64,000 nucleotides of DNA from Amycolatopsis sp. NBRC 101858 (GCF_030269325.1 NZ_BSTD01000003.1:372001-436000); one strand, 5' to 3'; positions 1 to 9,532 are shown, counted from the stretch's first letter. Numbers and translations: made by a program. The notes: generated by a model from the sequence alone, not told the origin.

Positions 1-2127
1 TACGGCGCCGACCACTCCTTCCCCGGCATGGTCTACGGCTACGTCGTGCTCAGCACGGTCGCCCACGGCGAGATCGAAGCCATGGACTTCTCCGCCGCGC
101 GGGCAGCCCCGGGCGTCGTCGGCGTGTACTCGCCGTTCGACCCGCTGACGCTGAAGACGGCGACCTCGCCGCTGTTCGGCGAGACCTGGGTTCCGCTGCA
201 GACCAAGGAAGTCACCTACTACGGCCAGCCGATCGGCTTCGTCGTCGCGGAGACGTTCGAGCAGGCCCGGGACGCGGCGGCGCTCGTCGCGGTCGGCTAC
301 CGCGAGCTGCCGGCGAAGACGTCGCTCACCGACGGCCTCGCCGACGCCGAAGACGCGCCCCCGGCCCGCGACGGCGCCCCGCCGACGCTGGCGATCCTCG
401 AGGACGGCGTCGAATCCATCGAAGACGCGTTCGCCGCGAGCCCGGTGGTCGTCGAAGCGACCTACTCGACCGCGACGCAGAACCACGCCGCGATGGAGCC
501 GCACTCCGCCGTCGCCGTGTGGGACGGCGGCGAGGTGACCGTCTACAGCGGCAACCAGGCGTCGAACCTGCAGGCGATGGAGCTCGCCAGCGCCCTCGAC
601 GTGCCGCTGGAGGCCGTGCACTGCGTGAACCCGTTCGTGGGCGGGGCGTTCGGCGGCAAGGGCCGCACGTCCGCACCGGCGTTCCTGGCCGCCGCGGCCG
701 CCCGCGACCTCGGCCGGCCGGTGAAGTCCACACTGGCCCGCGAACAGGTCTTCACCGCGACGGCGGGCCGGGCCGCGACGGTCCAGACGATCAAGCTCGG
801 CGCGGAGCGCGACGGCAGCCTGGTCGCCTTGAGCCACGACTCCTGGTGCAGCACGGACACCGCGCGGTCGTTCGTCGAGCCGACGTCGCACGGCACCTCG
901 CGCGAGTGGTACGCGACGCGGAACCTGGCCATCAGCCAGAAGATCGTGCCGCTGAACATCCCGCCGACGACGTTCATGCGGGCTCCCGGCGAGGCGCCCG
1001 GCTCGTTCGCGCTGGAGAGCGCGATCGACGAGCTCGCCGAAGCCCTCGGCATGGACCCGATCGAGCTGCGGATCAAGAACAACTCGATCGCCCCGCCGGG
1101 CAAGGACCTGCAGTGGGCGAGCAAGCACCTCGACGAGTGCTTCCGCGTCGGCTCGGCCCGGTTCGGCTGGCAGCACCGCCGGCCGGGCGGGCACACCGAC
1201 GGCGACTGGCTCGTCGGGATGGGCGCCGCGACCGCGATGTTCCCGGCGCTGCGGTTCCCGGCCACGGTCGGGATCACGCTGCGGGCGGACGACACCGCCG
1301 ACGTCGCGACGAGCGGCGCGGACCCCGGTACCGGCCTGCTGACCGTGCTTTCCCTGATCGGCGCGGAGTCGCTGGACATCCCGGCGGACCGGATCACCCC
1401 GCGGCTCGGCGACTCGTCGCTCCCGCCGGGCGGCCTCTCCGGCGGTTCGACGGCGACGGCGAGCGCGGGCACGGCGATCATGATCGCCGCGACCAAGGCG
1501 ATCGACGAGCTCGTGGCCCTGGCTTCCGACCCCGGCGCGCCGTTCGAAGGCGCCGAAGTCACCTACGCCGACGGCCACGTCTTCGCCGATGGCAAGTCCA
1601 TGACGTTCGGCGAGCTGCTGCGGACGCTGGGCCGGGAGACGCTCGAGGTGACCGGCTCGTCGGCGCCCGGCGAGGAGCTGACCAAGCACTCGTTCAGCTC
1701 GTGGGGCGCCCAGTTCTGCGAGGTCCGCGTGCACAAGTGGACGCGGGAAGCCCGGGTGTCGCGGATGCTCGGCGTGTTCGACGCGGGCCGGATCATCAAC
1801 GACAAGGCGGCCCGCAGCCAGATCATGGGCGGCATGATCTGGGGCGTCTCGGCGGCTTTGCACGAGGGCCTGGAGATCGAGGCGAACGGCCGGCTCGCGA
1901 ACGGCGACTTCGCGAGCTACCTGCTCCCGGTGAACGCCGACATCCCCGAGGTCGACGTCCAGTTCGTCGAGTACCCGGACACCCTGCACAACGCGGTCGG
2001 CGCGCGGGGGCTCGGCGAGATCGGCACGGTCGGCATGGCCGCGGCGATCGCCAACGCCGTGCACAACGCCACCGGCATCCGGGTCCGGCACATCCCGATC
2101 ACCATCGAAGATCTGCTCGAAGACTGA
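1..2127 (+). CDS. Molybdopterin-binding (large) subunit of a xanthine dehydrogenase/aldehyde oxidase family enzyme, 5' partial
   Basis: The frame is open at the window edge, so the N-terminus lies upstream; about 708 residues are visible. Family marks are GGAFGGKG near codon 214, a RAPGEAPGSFALES segment near codon 327, and GARGLGEIGTVG near the C-terminus, whose Glu lies where the catalytic glutamate of molybdenum hydroxylases is expected. Enzymes of this family oxidise aldehydes or hydroxylate heterocycles, with electrons leaving through [2Fe-2S] and FAD subunits. In PaoABC/YagTSR-type operons those two subunits precede the large one, so they would be outside this window. The substrate cannot be read from sequence. 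The gene ends its operon: a strong hairpin follows the stop. Confidence 0.93.
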   Translation, partial: YGADHSFPGMVYGYVVLSTVAHGEIEAMDFSAARAAPGVVGVYSPFDPLTLKTATSPLFGETWVPLQTKEVTYYGQPIGFVVAETFEQARDAAALVAVGYRELPAKTSLTDGLADAEDAPPARDGAPPTLAILEDGVESIEDAFAASPVVVEATYSTATQNHAAMEPHSAVAVWDGGEVTVYSGNQASNLQAMELASALDVPLEAVHCVNPFVGGAFGGKGRTSAPAFLAAAAARDLGRPVKSTLAREQVFTATAGRAATVQTIKLGAERDGSLVALSHDSWCSTDTARSFVEPTSHGTSREWYATRNLAISQKIVPLNIPPTTFMRAPGEAPGSFALESAIDELAEALGMDPIELRIKNNSIAPPGKDLQWASKHLDECFRVGSARFGWQHRRPGGHTDGDWLVGMGAATAMFPALRFPATVGITLRADDTADVATSGADPGTGLLTVLSLIGAESLDIPADRITPRLGDSSLPPGGLSGGSTATASAGTAIMIAATKAIDELVALASDPGAPFEGAEVTYADGHVFADGKSMTFGELLRTLGRETLEVTGSSAPGEELTKHSFSSWGAQFCEVRVHKWTREARVSRMLGVFDAGRIINDKAARSQIMGGMIWGVSAALHEGLEIEANGRLANGDFASYLLPVNADIPEVDVQFVEYPDTLHNAVGARGLGEIGTVGMAAAIANAVHNATGIRVRHIPITIEDLLED

Positions 2128-2130
2128 GCC

Positions 2131-2162
2131 GGGGGCGGGGCACGCGCGCGTGTCCCGCCCCC
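2131..2162 (+). terminator. Strong hairpin after the molybdenum hydroxylase gene
   Basis: Arms 2131-2144 and 2149-2162 can pair over 14 positions (13 Watson-Crick pairs and one G-T) around a CGCG loop, starting three bases after the TGA. There is no run of T after it, as is common in high-GC actinobacteria, so this is a probable transcription terminator of the I-shaped type. Confidence 0.75.
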
Positions 2163-2302
2163 GCGTTCGTCCACCTGGCGCAACGGAACCGGCGCCGTTA
2201 TCCATCCGCGACATCCCGCGACGGTTCGCCCATGACGGCGGCCCGTCCTCGGTCCTAGGCTGACGGGCGCTCGCCCGATCTTCCTCGAAGGGACCCCCCG
2301 GC

Positions 2303-3733
2303 ATGACCGACCCCGTCGTCCCCACCACGTCCGGCGCGGTCCGCGGTCACGTCACCGCCGCCGGCTTCGCGCTGTTCCGCGGGATCCCGTACGCCGCCGC
2401 GCCCGAGGGCGACCTGCGCTTCGCCGAACCCGTCCCGGCCCCGCCGTGGGAGGACGTCCGCGACGCGAGCAGACCCGGGCCGACCGCACCGCAACGCCGG
2501 CACGACGTGCCCGGGCTCGACCTCTCCCCGCTGACCGGCGCCGGCTGGCGGCCGGGCCCGGAGTACCTCACGGTCGACGTCTGGACCCCGCAGCTCGGCG
2601 CGGCCGGCCTGCCCGTGCTCGTGTTCGTGCACGGCGGCGCGTTCCTCGGCGGCACCGGGTCGGCACCGGCCTACGACGGCACGTCGTTCTCGCACGCCGG
2701 CGCGGTGCTCGTGACCGTCCAGTACCGCCTCGGCGTCGACGGCTTCCTGCCGCTGGAGGGCGGCACGACCAACCTCGGGCTGCGCGACCAGCTCGCGGCG
2801 CTGCGGTGGGTCCAGGAGAACATCGACGGCTTCGGCGGCGACCCCGGCAACGTCACCTTCTTCGGCGCCGCCTCCGGCGCGGTCAGCGTCGCCTGCCTGC
2901 TCGGTTCCCCGCTCTCGCAGGGCCTGTTCCACCGGGCCATCGTCCAGAGTGGACACCCGGACATGGTGCGCGACGGCGTCCAGTCCCGCCGCCTCGCCCG
3001 GGTGATCGCCGACGAGCTGAAGGCCGAACCGACCGCCGAGGCGTTCCGGAAGGTCTCGACCGAGCAGCTGCTCGACGCGCAGGACGCCGTCCTGCGGCCC
3101 GGCGGGGCCCCCGACCTGCGCGACGCGCTCGGCTACGACCGCGGGTACGGCCTCAGCCCGTTCCTCCCGATGGTCGGCGACGACGTCCTGCCGCAGCACC
3201 CGGCCAAGGCGATCCGCGCGGGCGCGGGCCGCGACGTCGACCTGGTCGTCGGCAGCTGCAGCGAGGAAATGCGGCTCTACCTGGTCCCCAACGGCGCGCT
3301 GGAGGCGGTCACCGACGACCAGGCCGTGGCGTCGCTGGCGGTGTCGCACCCCGACCCGGCCGGCGTGCTCCACCGGTACGGCCTGGGCTCGGACCGCTCG
3401 GCGGGCGAGGTCCTCGTCGCGGCCCTGACCGACCTGGTCTTCCGCGACGGCGTGCGCGACCTGGCCGAGCACCACGCCGGCCGGACCTTCCGCTACGAGT
3501 TCGAGTGGGGTTCCCCGCTGCTCGAAGGCAGCCTGGGCGCGTGCCACGGGCTCGAGCTGCCGTTCGTGTTCGACGCGCTGGGACCGCTGTCCGGGCCGAG
3601 GGGCCTGCTGGGCGAGCACCCGCCGCGGGAGCTGGCCCGCGACCTGAACGGCGCGTGGTACCGCTTCGCCGCGACCGGCGCGCCCGGCTGGGAGGAGTAC
3701 GCGGGCGAGGAGACGGTGTTCCACACGTACTGA
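2303..3733 (+). CDS. Type-B carboxylesterase family protein with altered nucleophile elbow
   Basis: The 476-residue protein has the COesterase fold signature from the first residues (VRG...FRGIPYA) and the oxyanion segment VHGGAFLGG near residue 113. The family elbow is normally FGESAG with Ser as nucleophile. Here the aligned segment, anchored by GNVT before it, reads FGAASG (residues 187-192), so Ala190 sits at the nucleophile position and Ser191 is one place later. The His region is intact (GACHGLELPFVF, His415). There is no signal peptide, so it is cytoplasmic. It may be inactive, have a shifted nucleophile, or serve a non-hydrolytic role. It is monocistronic between the hydroxylase terminator and a kinase gene. 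Confidence 0.88.
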   Translation: MTDPVVPTTSGAVRGHVTAAGFALFRGIPYAAAPEGDLRFAEPVPAPPWEDVRDASRPGPTAPQRRHDVPGLDLSPLTGAGWRPGPEYLTVDVWTPQLGAAGLPVLVFVHGGAFLGGTGSAPAYDGTSFSHAGAVLVTVQYRLGVDGFLPLEGGTTNLGLRDQLAALRWVQENIDGFGGDPGNVTFFGAASGAVSVACLLGSPLSQGLFHRAIVQSGHPDMVRDGVQSRRLARVIADELKAEPTAEAFRKVSTEQLLDAQDAVLRPGGAPDLRDALGYDRGYGLSPFLPMVGDDVLPQHPAKAIRAGAGRDVDLVVGSCSEEMRLYLVPNGALEAVTDDQAVASLAVSHPDPAGVLHRYGLGSDRSAGEVLVAALTDLVFRDGVRDLAEHHAGRTFRYEFEWGSPLLEGSLGACHGLELPFVFDALGPLSGPRGLLGEHPPRELARDLNGAWYRFAATGAPGWEEYAGEETVFHTY

Positions 3734-3954
3734 GCCGCGAGCACCCCGCGCCGGTGTCCGGCCGGGGTGGCGTCGAGCAGGGCCGGACCGGACCCGGCCG
3801 CGATCCGGTGGCCTGCGTGGCACGGCCGCGCTCCGCTACCGCTGCCGACCGGAGCAGCCCCTGCCTGACCCCTACCCCGGGGGGCGGTTGACGACGCCCC
3901 GCCCCGCTGACAGGCTCGAACCGCCCGGACGGCCGGACGAAATGGGGACCACCG

Positions 3955-5232
3955 ATGCCCGAGGCGGGCTCCGCCGCACCGCCGCGCACGCTCGTTCGCA
4001 CGCTGCTGCGCAGCGGCACACCCGCGGAGCCGGCCGAGCCTCCCGACGAGCACAGCGATCTCGCCGCCGTCGGGGACGCGACGCTCGCCCGCGCCGCGCG
4101 CTACTGGGTCGTCGTGCCGCTGGCCTACCGGATCGCGGCGTTCGTCAAGGTGTTCATCGGGTTCGCCGCGGCCAACGGCCGGGTCGGGCTCGGGCCGGTG
4201 CTGGCCGCCACGGTGTTCGCCGTCGCCGCCAACACCGGCGCGGTCGCCTGGGTGCTGCGCGCGGGCGGGCTGCGGGCCCGCGTCACCGGCCGCGCCCTGG
4301 CGCTGGACCTGGCCGTCGGGGTGGCGCTCAACTTCGCCGTCGCCGTGACGGCCCCGCCGGCGGTGCAGCCGTTCGCGGTCGACGTGTCCTGGACCTGGCT
4401 GGTCGGCGCGGTCGCGATGTGGGCGGGGACGTCCGGGCTGCCCTCGGCGCTGTGGCTGGTGGTGGCGGCCGCCCCGCTCCGGGCGGCGCTCACCCTGGCC
4501 GGCGGTCTCCCCCTGACCGACCAGCTCTCCGTGACGCGGTCGATCGGCTGCATGATCGCGCTGGCGGTGGCGATCGTGCTCGCCGCCGGCATCCTCATCC
4601 TGCTCGGCGCCGGCACCCGGTTCGCGGTGGACATCGGGATCCGGCGCGGGCGCGAGGCCGAGCGGCGCCGCACGCGGCGCATCATGCACGACAGCGTCCT
4701 GCAGACGCTGGAAGCGCTGGCCATCTCGGCCCCGGGCGACGACGCGCACGCCGTGAGCCGGCTGTCCGAGGTGCGTTCGGTGGCGAAGGCGGAGGCGGCC
4801 GAGATCCGCCGCCGGATCACCGAGCCGATCCCGAACGGGACGAGGCGCGGGTTCGCGGTCGAGCTGGCCGACGTCGCGACCGAGATGGCCCGCGACGGCC
4901 TGCGCACCCAGCTCGTGGCGGCGGACTTCGCCGACGACGACAAGCTGTCCCAGGACCGCCGCACGGCGATGTGCGACGCGGTGCGGGAAGCGCTGCGCAA
5001 CACGGTGAAGCACTCCGGAACGAAGCAGGTCGTGCTGCGCGTGGAGGAGCGCGACGGCGGGATCGCGGTGGTGGCGCGCGACCAGGGCCAGGGCTTCGAC
5101 GTCAACGACCGGCCGCCGGGCTTCGGCATCACCCAGTCGATCCTCGCCCGGCTGGCCGAGGTGGGCGGCCACGGCACGGTGGACTCCCAGCCGGGCCGCG
5201 GCACCCGCGTGACGATGTGGGTGCCGAACTAG
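3955..5232 (+). CDS. Orphan membrane sensor histidine kinase, NarL-partner type
   Basis: The 425-residue protein has about five or six hydrophobic segments over residues 45-220, then a dimerisation helix with MHDSVLQTLEAL containing the phospho-accepting His245. A HATPase_c domain follows: the N box lies around REALRNTVKHSG and the G box around DQGQGFDV and GFGITQSI. The short HD-type helix is typical of kinases that signal to NarL/LuxR response regulators. No response regulator gene is adjacent, so its partner is encoded elsewhere. The ATG follows GGACCACCG, a weak ribosome site. The signal sensed by the membrane part is unknown. Confidence 0.85.
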   Translation: MPEAGSAAPPRTLVRTLLRSGTPAEPAEPPDEHSDLAAVGDATLARAARYWVVVPLAYRIAAFVKVFIGFAAANGRVGLGPVLAATVFAVAANTGAVAWVLRAGGLRARVTGRALALDLAVGVALNFAVAVTAPPAVQPFAVDVSWTWLVGAVAMWAGTSGLPSALWLVVAAAPLRAALTLAGGLPLTDQLSVTRSIGCMIALAVAIVLAAGILILLGAGTRFAVDIGIRRGREAERRRTRRIMHDSVLQTLEALAISAPGDDAHAVSRLSEVRSVAKAEAAEIRRRITEPIPNGTRRGFAVELADVATEMARDGLRTQLVAADFADDDKLSQDRRTAMCDAVREALRNTVKHSGTKQVVLRVEERDGGIAVVARDQGQGFDVNDRPPGFGITQSILARLAEVGGHGTVDSQPGRGTRVTMWVPN

Positions 5233-5331
5233 GCCCGCACCCGGCGACAACGCTTCTGCGCTGCCGCACAAGACCGCGGGGGTGTCCGGGGCGCACCATG
5301 CCCGGACAAGCCACCGCGGGAGGAGAATCCC

Positions 5332-6756
5332 ATGTCCGACGCACTGCGCCGCGACGCGCTGGGCACGCCGGGTGTCGTCTTCCTCGTGCTGGCCGCCGTC
5401 GCGCCGCTCACCGGCATCGTCGTCATCGCCGCCTTGGGCATCGCGCTCGGGAACGGCGGCGGCATGCCCGGCGCGTTCCTGCTCGCCGCCGTGATCCTCG
5501 TGCTCTTCGGCGTCGGCTACGCGCAGATGAGCAGGGTCGTCACCGGCGCGGGCGGGTTCTACGTCTACGTCACAAAGGGCCTCGGCCGCCCGCTCGGCCT
5601 GGTCGCGGCGCTGATCGCGCTGCTGGGCTACAACTGCTTCGTCGCCGGCGCGGTCGGGACGAGCGGGTTCTTCACCGCGAACGTCGTCGAGCAGGTCTTC
5701 GGGTGGCACACGCCGTGGCAGCTGTGGAGCCTCCTCTCCGCCGCCGCGGTGTTCGCGCTCGGCCGGCGCGGGGTCGACGTCAGCGCGAAGGTCCTCGGGG
5801 TCTCGCTCGTCCTGGAGGTGTCGATCCTGCTCGTCCTCGACGTCGCGGTCGCCGTCCGGACCGGCCTGGACGTCCACGCCTTCGCGCCGGGCGTGGTCTT
5901 CTCCGGCTCGGTCGGGGTCGCGTTCCTGTTCGCTTTCAACGCTTTCGTCGGCTTCGAGGCCACCGGGCTGTTCAGCGAAGAGGCACGGGACCCGCACCGC
6001 ACGATCTCCCGCGCGACCTACACGGCGATCGTGCTCATCGGCGTCTTCGCCGCGTTCACGACGTGGGCGGTCGTCAGCGCGACGAACGTCGCCGAGGCCG
6101 GGAAGACCGCCCAGGACCACCTCGCGACCGGGGACCTGGTCTTCTCGATCAGCCGGACGTACCTGGGCTCGTTCCTCACCGACGTGATGATGCTGCTGCT
6201 GGTCGTCAGCCTGTTCGCGGCGCTGCTCGCGCTGCACAACTCGGCGACGCGCTACCTGTTCGCGCTCGGCCGGGCCCGGGTGCTGCCCGCGGTCCTCGGC
6301 CGGACGAACGCGGGCAACGGCGCGCCGTACGTCGCCAGCGGCACGCAGATCGGGGTGGCGACGCTGATCGCGGCGGGGTACGCGCTGGCCGGGCTGGACC
6401 CGCTCGCCGACCTCACCGCCAGCATGACCGGCATCGGGACGCTCGGGGTGATCGCCCTGCAGGCCCTGGCCGGGGTCGCCGTCGTCGCGTTCTTCCGCCG
6501 GCGGCGCGACCCCCGGATCTGGCGCACGGCGGTGGCGCCCGGCCTCGGCGGGCTCGGCCTGATCGCCGTGACGACGCTGGCGTTCCTCAACTTCCCCACC
6601 CTCGCCGGGTCCGACGCGCCGGCGATCGCGCTGCTGCCGTGGCTGCTGGCCGTGGCGGTGGCCGGCGGGCTCGCGCTCGCGGTGTGGCTGCGGCGGCGCC
6701 GGCCGGAGGTCTACGCGGGCCTGGACGAACTCGGGCTCGAAACCGTCTCCGGCTAG
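5332..6756 (+). CDS. APC superfamily amino acid permease
   Basis: The 474-residue protein is strongly hydrophobic, with about 12 membrane segments. It opens with a short cytoplasmic tail followed by GVVFLVLAAVAPLTGI, as in APC-family amino acid transporters. Loops rich in Arg (RRRRDPRIW) fall on the expected cytoplasmic side. GGAGGAG lies upstream of the ATG. Substrate specificity is not readable. The stop TAG is the right half of a CTAG shared with the stop of the convergent zinc-ribbon gene. Confidence 0.9.
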   Translation: MSDALRRDALGTPGVVFLVLAAVAPLTGIVVIAALGIALGNGGGMPGAFLLAAVILVLFGVGYAQMSRVVTGAGGFYVYVTKGLGRPLGLVAALIALLGYNCFVAGAVGTSGFFTANVVEQVFGWHTPWQLWSLLSAAAVFALGRRGVDVSAKVLGVSLVLEVSILLVLDVAVAVRTGLDVHAFAPGVVFSGSVGVAFLFAFNAFVGFEATGLFSEEARDPHRTISRATYTAIVLIGVFAAFTTWAVVSATNVAEAGKTAQDHLATGDLVFSISRTYLGSFLTDVMMLLLVVSLFAALLALHNSATRYLFALGRARVLPAVLGRTNAGNGAPYVASGTQIGVATLIAAGYALAGLDPLADLTASMTGIGTLGVIALQALAGVAVVAFFRRRRDPRIWRTAVAPGLGGLGLIAVTTLAFLNFPTLAGSDAPAIALLPWLLAVAVAGGLALAVWLRRRRPEVYAGLDELGLETVSG

Positions 6757-7109
6757 GCCGCGCGCCGGGCGGCGCGCTCGGCGGCCAGGCTCGCGCGGCA
6801 CGCCGCGGTCAGCCGGGTGGTGGCGGCGCTGCCGCCGTGGCCGCAGCGCGGGCAGGTCATCGCGACGGCCAGGGACAGCTCGTCGACGGCGACGCACAGC
6901 TCGGTCCGGCAGCCGCGGCACCAGCGGTGCCGGGTGACCGGGCTGACGTGCGCCGGCGACGCGACGCACTGGTGGATCCACCGGCCGTGCACGTGGCAGG
7001 TCAGGCGGTCGTCGGGGGCCAGCAGGCCGATGTCCTCGGCGTCGTCTTCGGTGGCGAGCAGGACCGGCAGGCTGCGGACCCGGGTGGTGGTGCACGTCGT
7101 GGCGGTCAT
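6753..7109 (-). CDS. Small Cys/His-rich zinc-ribbon protein, function unknown
   Basis: The 118-residue protein is not one I can name. The C-terminal half carries paired Cys motifs (HRWCRGCRTELC and CPRCGHG), and the first half has CHVHGRWIHQC, so one or two metal ribbons are likely. There are no membrane segments. GGAGAAAGGGG precedes the ATG. The gene is divergent from the 7245 membrane protein gene across 135 bp, and tail-to-tail with the permease, sharing CTAG for both stops. Confidence 0.7.
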   Translation of the reverse strand: MTATTCTTTRVRSLPVLLATEDDAEDIGLLAPDDRLTCHVHGRWIHQCVASPAHVSPVTRHRWCRGCRTELCVAVDELSLAVAMTCPRCGHGGSAATTRLTAACRASLAAERAARRAA

Positions 7110-7244
7110 CGCGATCCCCTTTCTCCGCTTGTTCGTCGAAGGGGGATCGCCGGATTCGACATCGGGACCAGGTTGGCCGGAACTCGGCGGTTCTTGGCAT
7201 TCCAGCCACTGCCCGGCCCGCACGAAGATCGGTAACTTCGGCGC

Positions 7245-7670
7245 GTGTCGAAAATCCTGCTCTCGGTCCACGTCCTGGCGGCGATCCTCGCCGTCGGCCC
7301 GGTCGCCGTCGCGGCCAGCATGTTCCCCGCCGCCGTCCGGAAGGGCGATCTCAAAATCGCGAAGGTGCTGCACCGGATCTGCCGCGTGTACGCCTACGCC
7401 GCCGTCGCGGTGCCGGTGTTCGGCTTCGGCGTCGCGGGCACGATGCACGTCATGGGCGACCCGTGGCTGCTCGTGTCCATCGGGCTGACCGCCGTGGCGG
7501 CGGCGGTGCTCGCGGTGCTGGTGCTGCCGCGGCAACGACGGCTGCTGGCCGAAGAGTCCACCGCGAGCAAACTGGGCAGGCTGGCCATGGTCACCGGGGT
7601 GTTCAACCTGCTGTGGGCCGCGGTGACGGTCCTGATGATCGTGCGGCCGGGCTCCTCGACCGGCGCCTAA
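7245..7670 (+). CDS. Small membrane protein with four predicted helices (DUF2269-like)
   Basis: The 141-residue protein starts at GTG and has four hydrophobic segments (about residues 5-25, 50-70, 78-98 and 115-135). The layout, and the HVLAAILAVGPVAVAA opening with an early His, resemble the DUF2269/YkuM-like small integral membrane proteins. The biochemical role is unknown. It is a single gene, convergent with the GNAT gene, and the two stops overlap in CTAA at 7667-7670. Confidence 0.68.
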   Translation: MSKILLSVHVLAAILAVGPVAVAASMFPAAVRKGDLKIAKVLHRICRVYAYAAVAVPVFGFGVAGTMHVMGDPWLLVSIGLTAVAAAVLAVLVLPRQRRLLAEESTASKLGRLAMVTGVFNLLWAAVTVLMIVRPGSSTGA

Positions 7671-8344
7671 CCGGGCACGCGGACGGCGACGAAGTCCGGC
7701 CGCTGCCGCAGGACGAAGCCGAGCGAGAGGTACAGGCGGATCGCGGAGGTGTTGCTCGCGGCCGCGTGCATCATCGGCGTCTCGCCGCGCTCGCGGATGC
7801 CCGCCGCCACGGCGTGCACGAGCCGCGTCGCGAGGCCCTGCCCGCGGTACGCCGGGTCGGTGCACACCGCGCTGATTTCGGTGTAGCCGGGCGGGTGCAG
7901 CCGCTCGCCGGCCATCGCGACCAGCGCGCCGTTCCGCCGGATCCCCAGGTACGTGCCGAGTTCGACGGTCCGCTTCCGGAACGGCCCGGGCTTCGTCCGT
8001 TCGACGAGGTCCAGCATCTCCGGCACGTCCGAGAGCCCCAGCCGCACGGCTTCCGGGTCCGGCGCGGCCGCGACGCTCTCGTCCACGAGCTGGACGCCGG
8101 GCAGCGCGTCGAGCACTTCCCAGCCGGCCGGCGGCCGGGCGGCGGTGGCCGCGAGCACCACGACGGCTCCCGGCCCGCCGAGCCCGGCGACGTCGAGCCA
8201 GTCCTGCTCGCCGGGATCGTCGGGAAGACCGAGGAACGGTGCGATGTCCTCGGGGTAGCGCACCACGCGCCCACGGCGTTCCGCGAAGCGGGCGTGCGGG
8301 CCGGTCAGCGACGCCCAAGTCGGGTTGTCGAGCGGAGAAGACAT
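7667..8344 (-). CDS. GNAT family N-acetyltransferase
   Basis: The 225-residue protein has an acetyl-CoA binding GNAT core in its C-terminal half. The segment TDPAYRGQGLATRLV is the R/Q-x-x-G-x-G/A pyrophosphate loop, followed by NTSAIRLYLSLGF, the usual alpha4/beta7 region. The N-terminal ~110 residues are less conserved, as in FR47-type GNATs. The start MSSPLDNP was preferred over an upstream in-frame ATG because the extra 19 residues are Arg-rich and not GNAT-like. The acceptor substrate is unknown. Confidence 0.85.
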   Translation of the reverse strand: MSSPLDNPTWASLTGPHARFAERRGRVVRYPEDIAPFLGLPDDPGEQDWLDVAGLGGPGAVVVLAATAARPPAGWEVLDALPGVQLVDESVAAAPDPEAVRLGLSDVPEMLDLVERTKPGPFRKRTVELGTYLGIRRNGALVAMAGERLHPPGYTEISAVCTDPAYRGQGLATRLVHAVAAGIRERGETPMMHAAASNTSAIRLYLSLGFVLRQRPDFVAVRVPG

Positions 8345-8405
8345 ACCGCCAGGATGCGCAAAACCGCCGTCCGCCCGGCGGCGCTCCCACATCCTGAGCA
8401 AGCGC

Positions 8406-9044
8406 TCAGCCGACCGTGGTCAGCTCGTCGTCGGAGAGCACCCCGGACCCGGCCGACACGACCAGCCTGCCCGCACCCACCTGGTAGGTGTAGTCGCCGT
8501 TCTTCGCGACGAAACCGTCGCCCGCGGCCCGGGCGGGCAGCACGATGTGGGTGTCGTCCGAGGCCGCCTGCCCGCGGGCCTGGCCGTCGTAGAAGATCCG
8601 CCCGTCGGGGACCTGGCAGATCGTGATCAGGGACTTCACCGTCTGCGCGACCAGCAGCGCCGTCCCCTGGCCGCCCGGCAGGTACCGGGCCGCGTCGCCC
8701 GGGCACGGCTTCCCCGTGGGCGTCGCCGAGGTCGACGTCGTCGTGGACGGCGTCACCGGCGGGGTGACGCCTTGCGCGGTCGTGACCACGGTCTTGGTCG
8801 TCGGCAGGGCGGGCGTCGTGTACGACGGGAACGGCCCGGACGCGTCGGGCGAGGGCTTCGAGCGCGAGGTGAACAGCAGGACCCCGCCGATCGCGACCCC
8901 GGCGACCAGCATCAGGGCCAGCAGCACCCACAGCGCTCGCGCGCGAGCCCGGCCCGGGGCCAGGCTCGCGCAGGTACCGCAGCGCCCGGCCGCGGGGTCG
9001 TTGACCGCGCCGCACTGCGCGCACGTCCAGGGGGAACCCGCCAT
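8406..9044 (-). CDS. RanBP2-type zinc-finger membrane protein with extracytoplasmic domain
   Basis: The 212-residue protein starts with WTCAQCGAVNDPAAGRCGTC, a four-Cys RanBP2/zinc-ribbon module. One membrane helix (about residues 35-57) follows, then a Thr/Pro-rich linker and a ~100-residue C-terminal domain with two Cys residues that could form a disulfide (PCPGD and TICQ). The topology implies a cytoplasmic zinc finger tethered to an external domain. GAAGGAGG lies just upstream of the chosen ATG. The function is not known. Confidence 0.75.
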   Translation of the reverse strand: MAGSPWTCAQCGAVNDPAAGRCGTCASLAPGRARARALWVLLALMLVAGVAIGGVLLFTSRSKPSPDASGPFPSYTTPALPTTKTVVTTAQGVTPPVTPSTTTSTSATPTGKPCPGDAARYLPGGQGTALLVAQTVKSLITICQVPDGRIFYDGQARGQAASDDTHIVLPARAAGDGFVAKNGDYTYQVGAGRLVVSAGSGVLSDDELTTVG

Positions 9045-9121
9045 CGGGCCTCCTTCGCCCCGGCGCGGAAGCACGCCGGCCCCTCATCGTCACCGACGCG
9101 GGCGCGGGCTGCAACGCCCCC

Positions 9122-9532
9122 TTACGCCTGATGGACGACGTTGACCATCCACGGGATGCCGAACTTGTCGACGCAGGCACCGAATTCGTCGCCCCACATC
9201 TGCTTTTCGAACGGAACCGTCACGGTGCCGCCCTCGCTCAGCTTGTCCCAGTAGCCGCGCAGGTCGCCCGCGTCGTCGCCGCTGAGGCTCACCGTGATGT
9301 TCGTGCCCGGGTTGTGGTCCATCCCGGCCGGGGTGTCGGACGCCATGAGCGTGTAACCGTGGTCGGTCTCCAGCTGGGCGTGCATGATCTTCTCCGCGTC
9401 CGCTCCTTCGGGTGAACCGAATTCCCCGAACGTGTTCACGGTCAGCGTGCCGCCGAAGATGCTCTTGTAGAACTCCATGGCCTGGCGCGCCTCGGCGCGG
9501 AAGCTCAGGTACGGGTTGAGAACGGTCGCCAC
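9122..9532 (-). CDS. VOC superfamily protein, PhnB/YjdN-like
   Basis: The 136-residue protein shows the PhnB-like pattern: NPYLSFRAEARQAMEFYKSI at the N-terminus, GGTLTVNTFGE, then a late EFGACVDKFGIPWMVN segment. Members are glyoxalase-fold proteins usually annotated as VOC family and often lack a known reaction. GTG was chosen as the start because AAGGAG lies seven bases upstream and the family begins close to NPYL. The gene is followed convergently by nothing; the next minus-strand gene ends 70 bp upstream. Confidence 0.85.
   Translation of the reverse strand: MATVLNPYLSFRAEARQAMEFYKSIFGGTLTVNTFGEFGSPEGADAEKIMHAQLETDHGYTLMASDTPAGMDHNPGTNITVSLSGDDAGDLRGYWDKLSEGGTVTVPFEKQMWGDEFGACVDKFGIPWMVNVVHQA

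Noticed and set aside
3493..7209. Very long open frame on the minus strand (over 1200 codons)
   Set aside because: It runs antisense to three well-supported plus-strand genes (carboxylesterase, kinase, permease) and translates to Arg/Gly/His-rich noise, as expected for the third-position bias of a high-GC genome.
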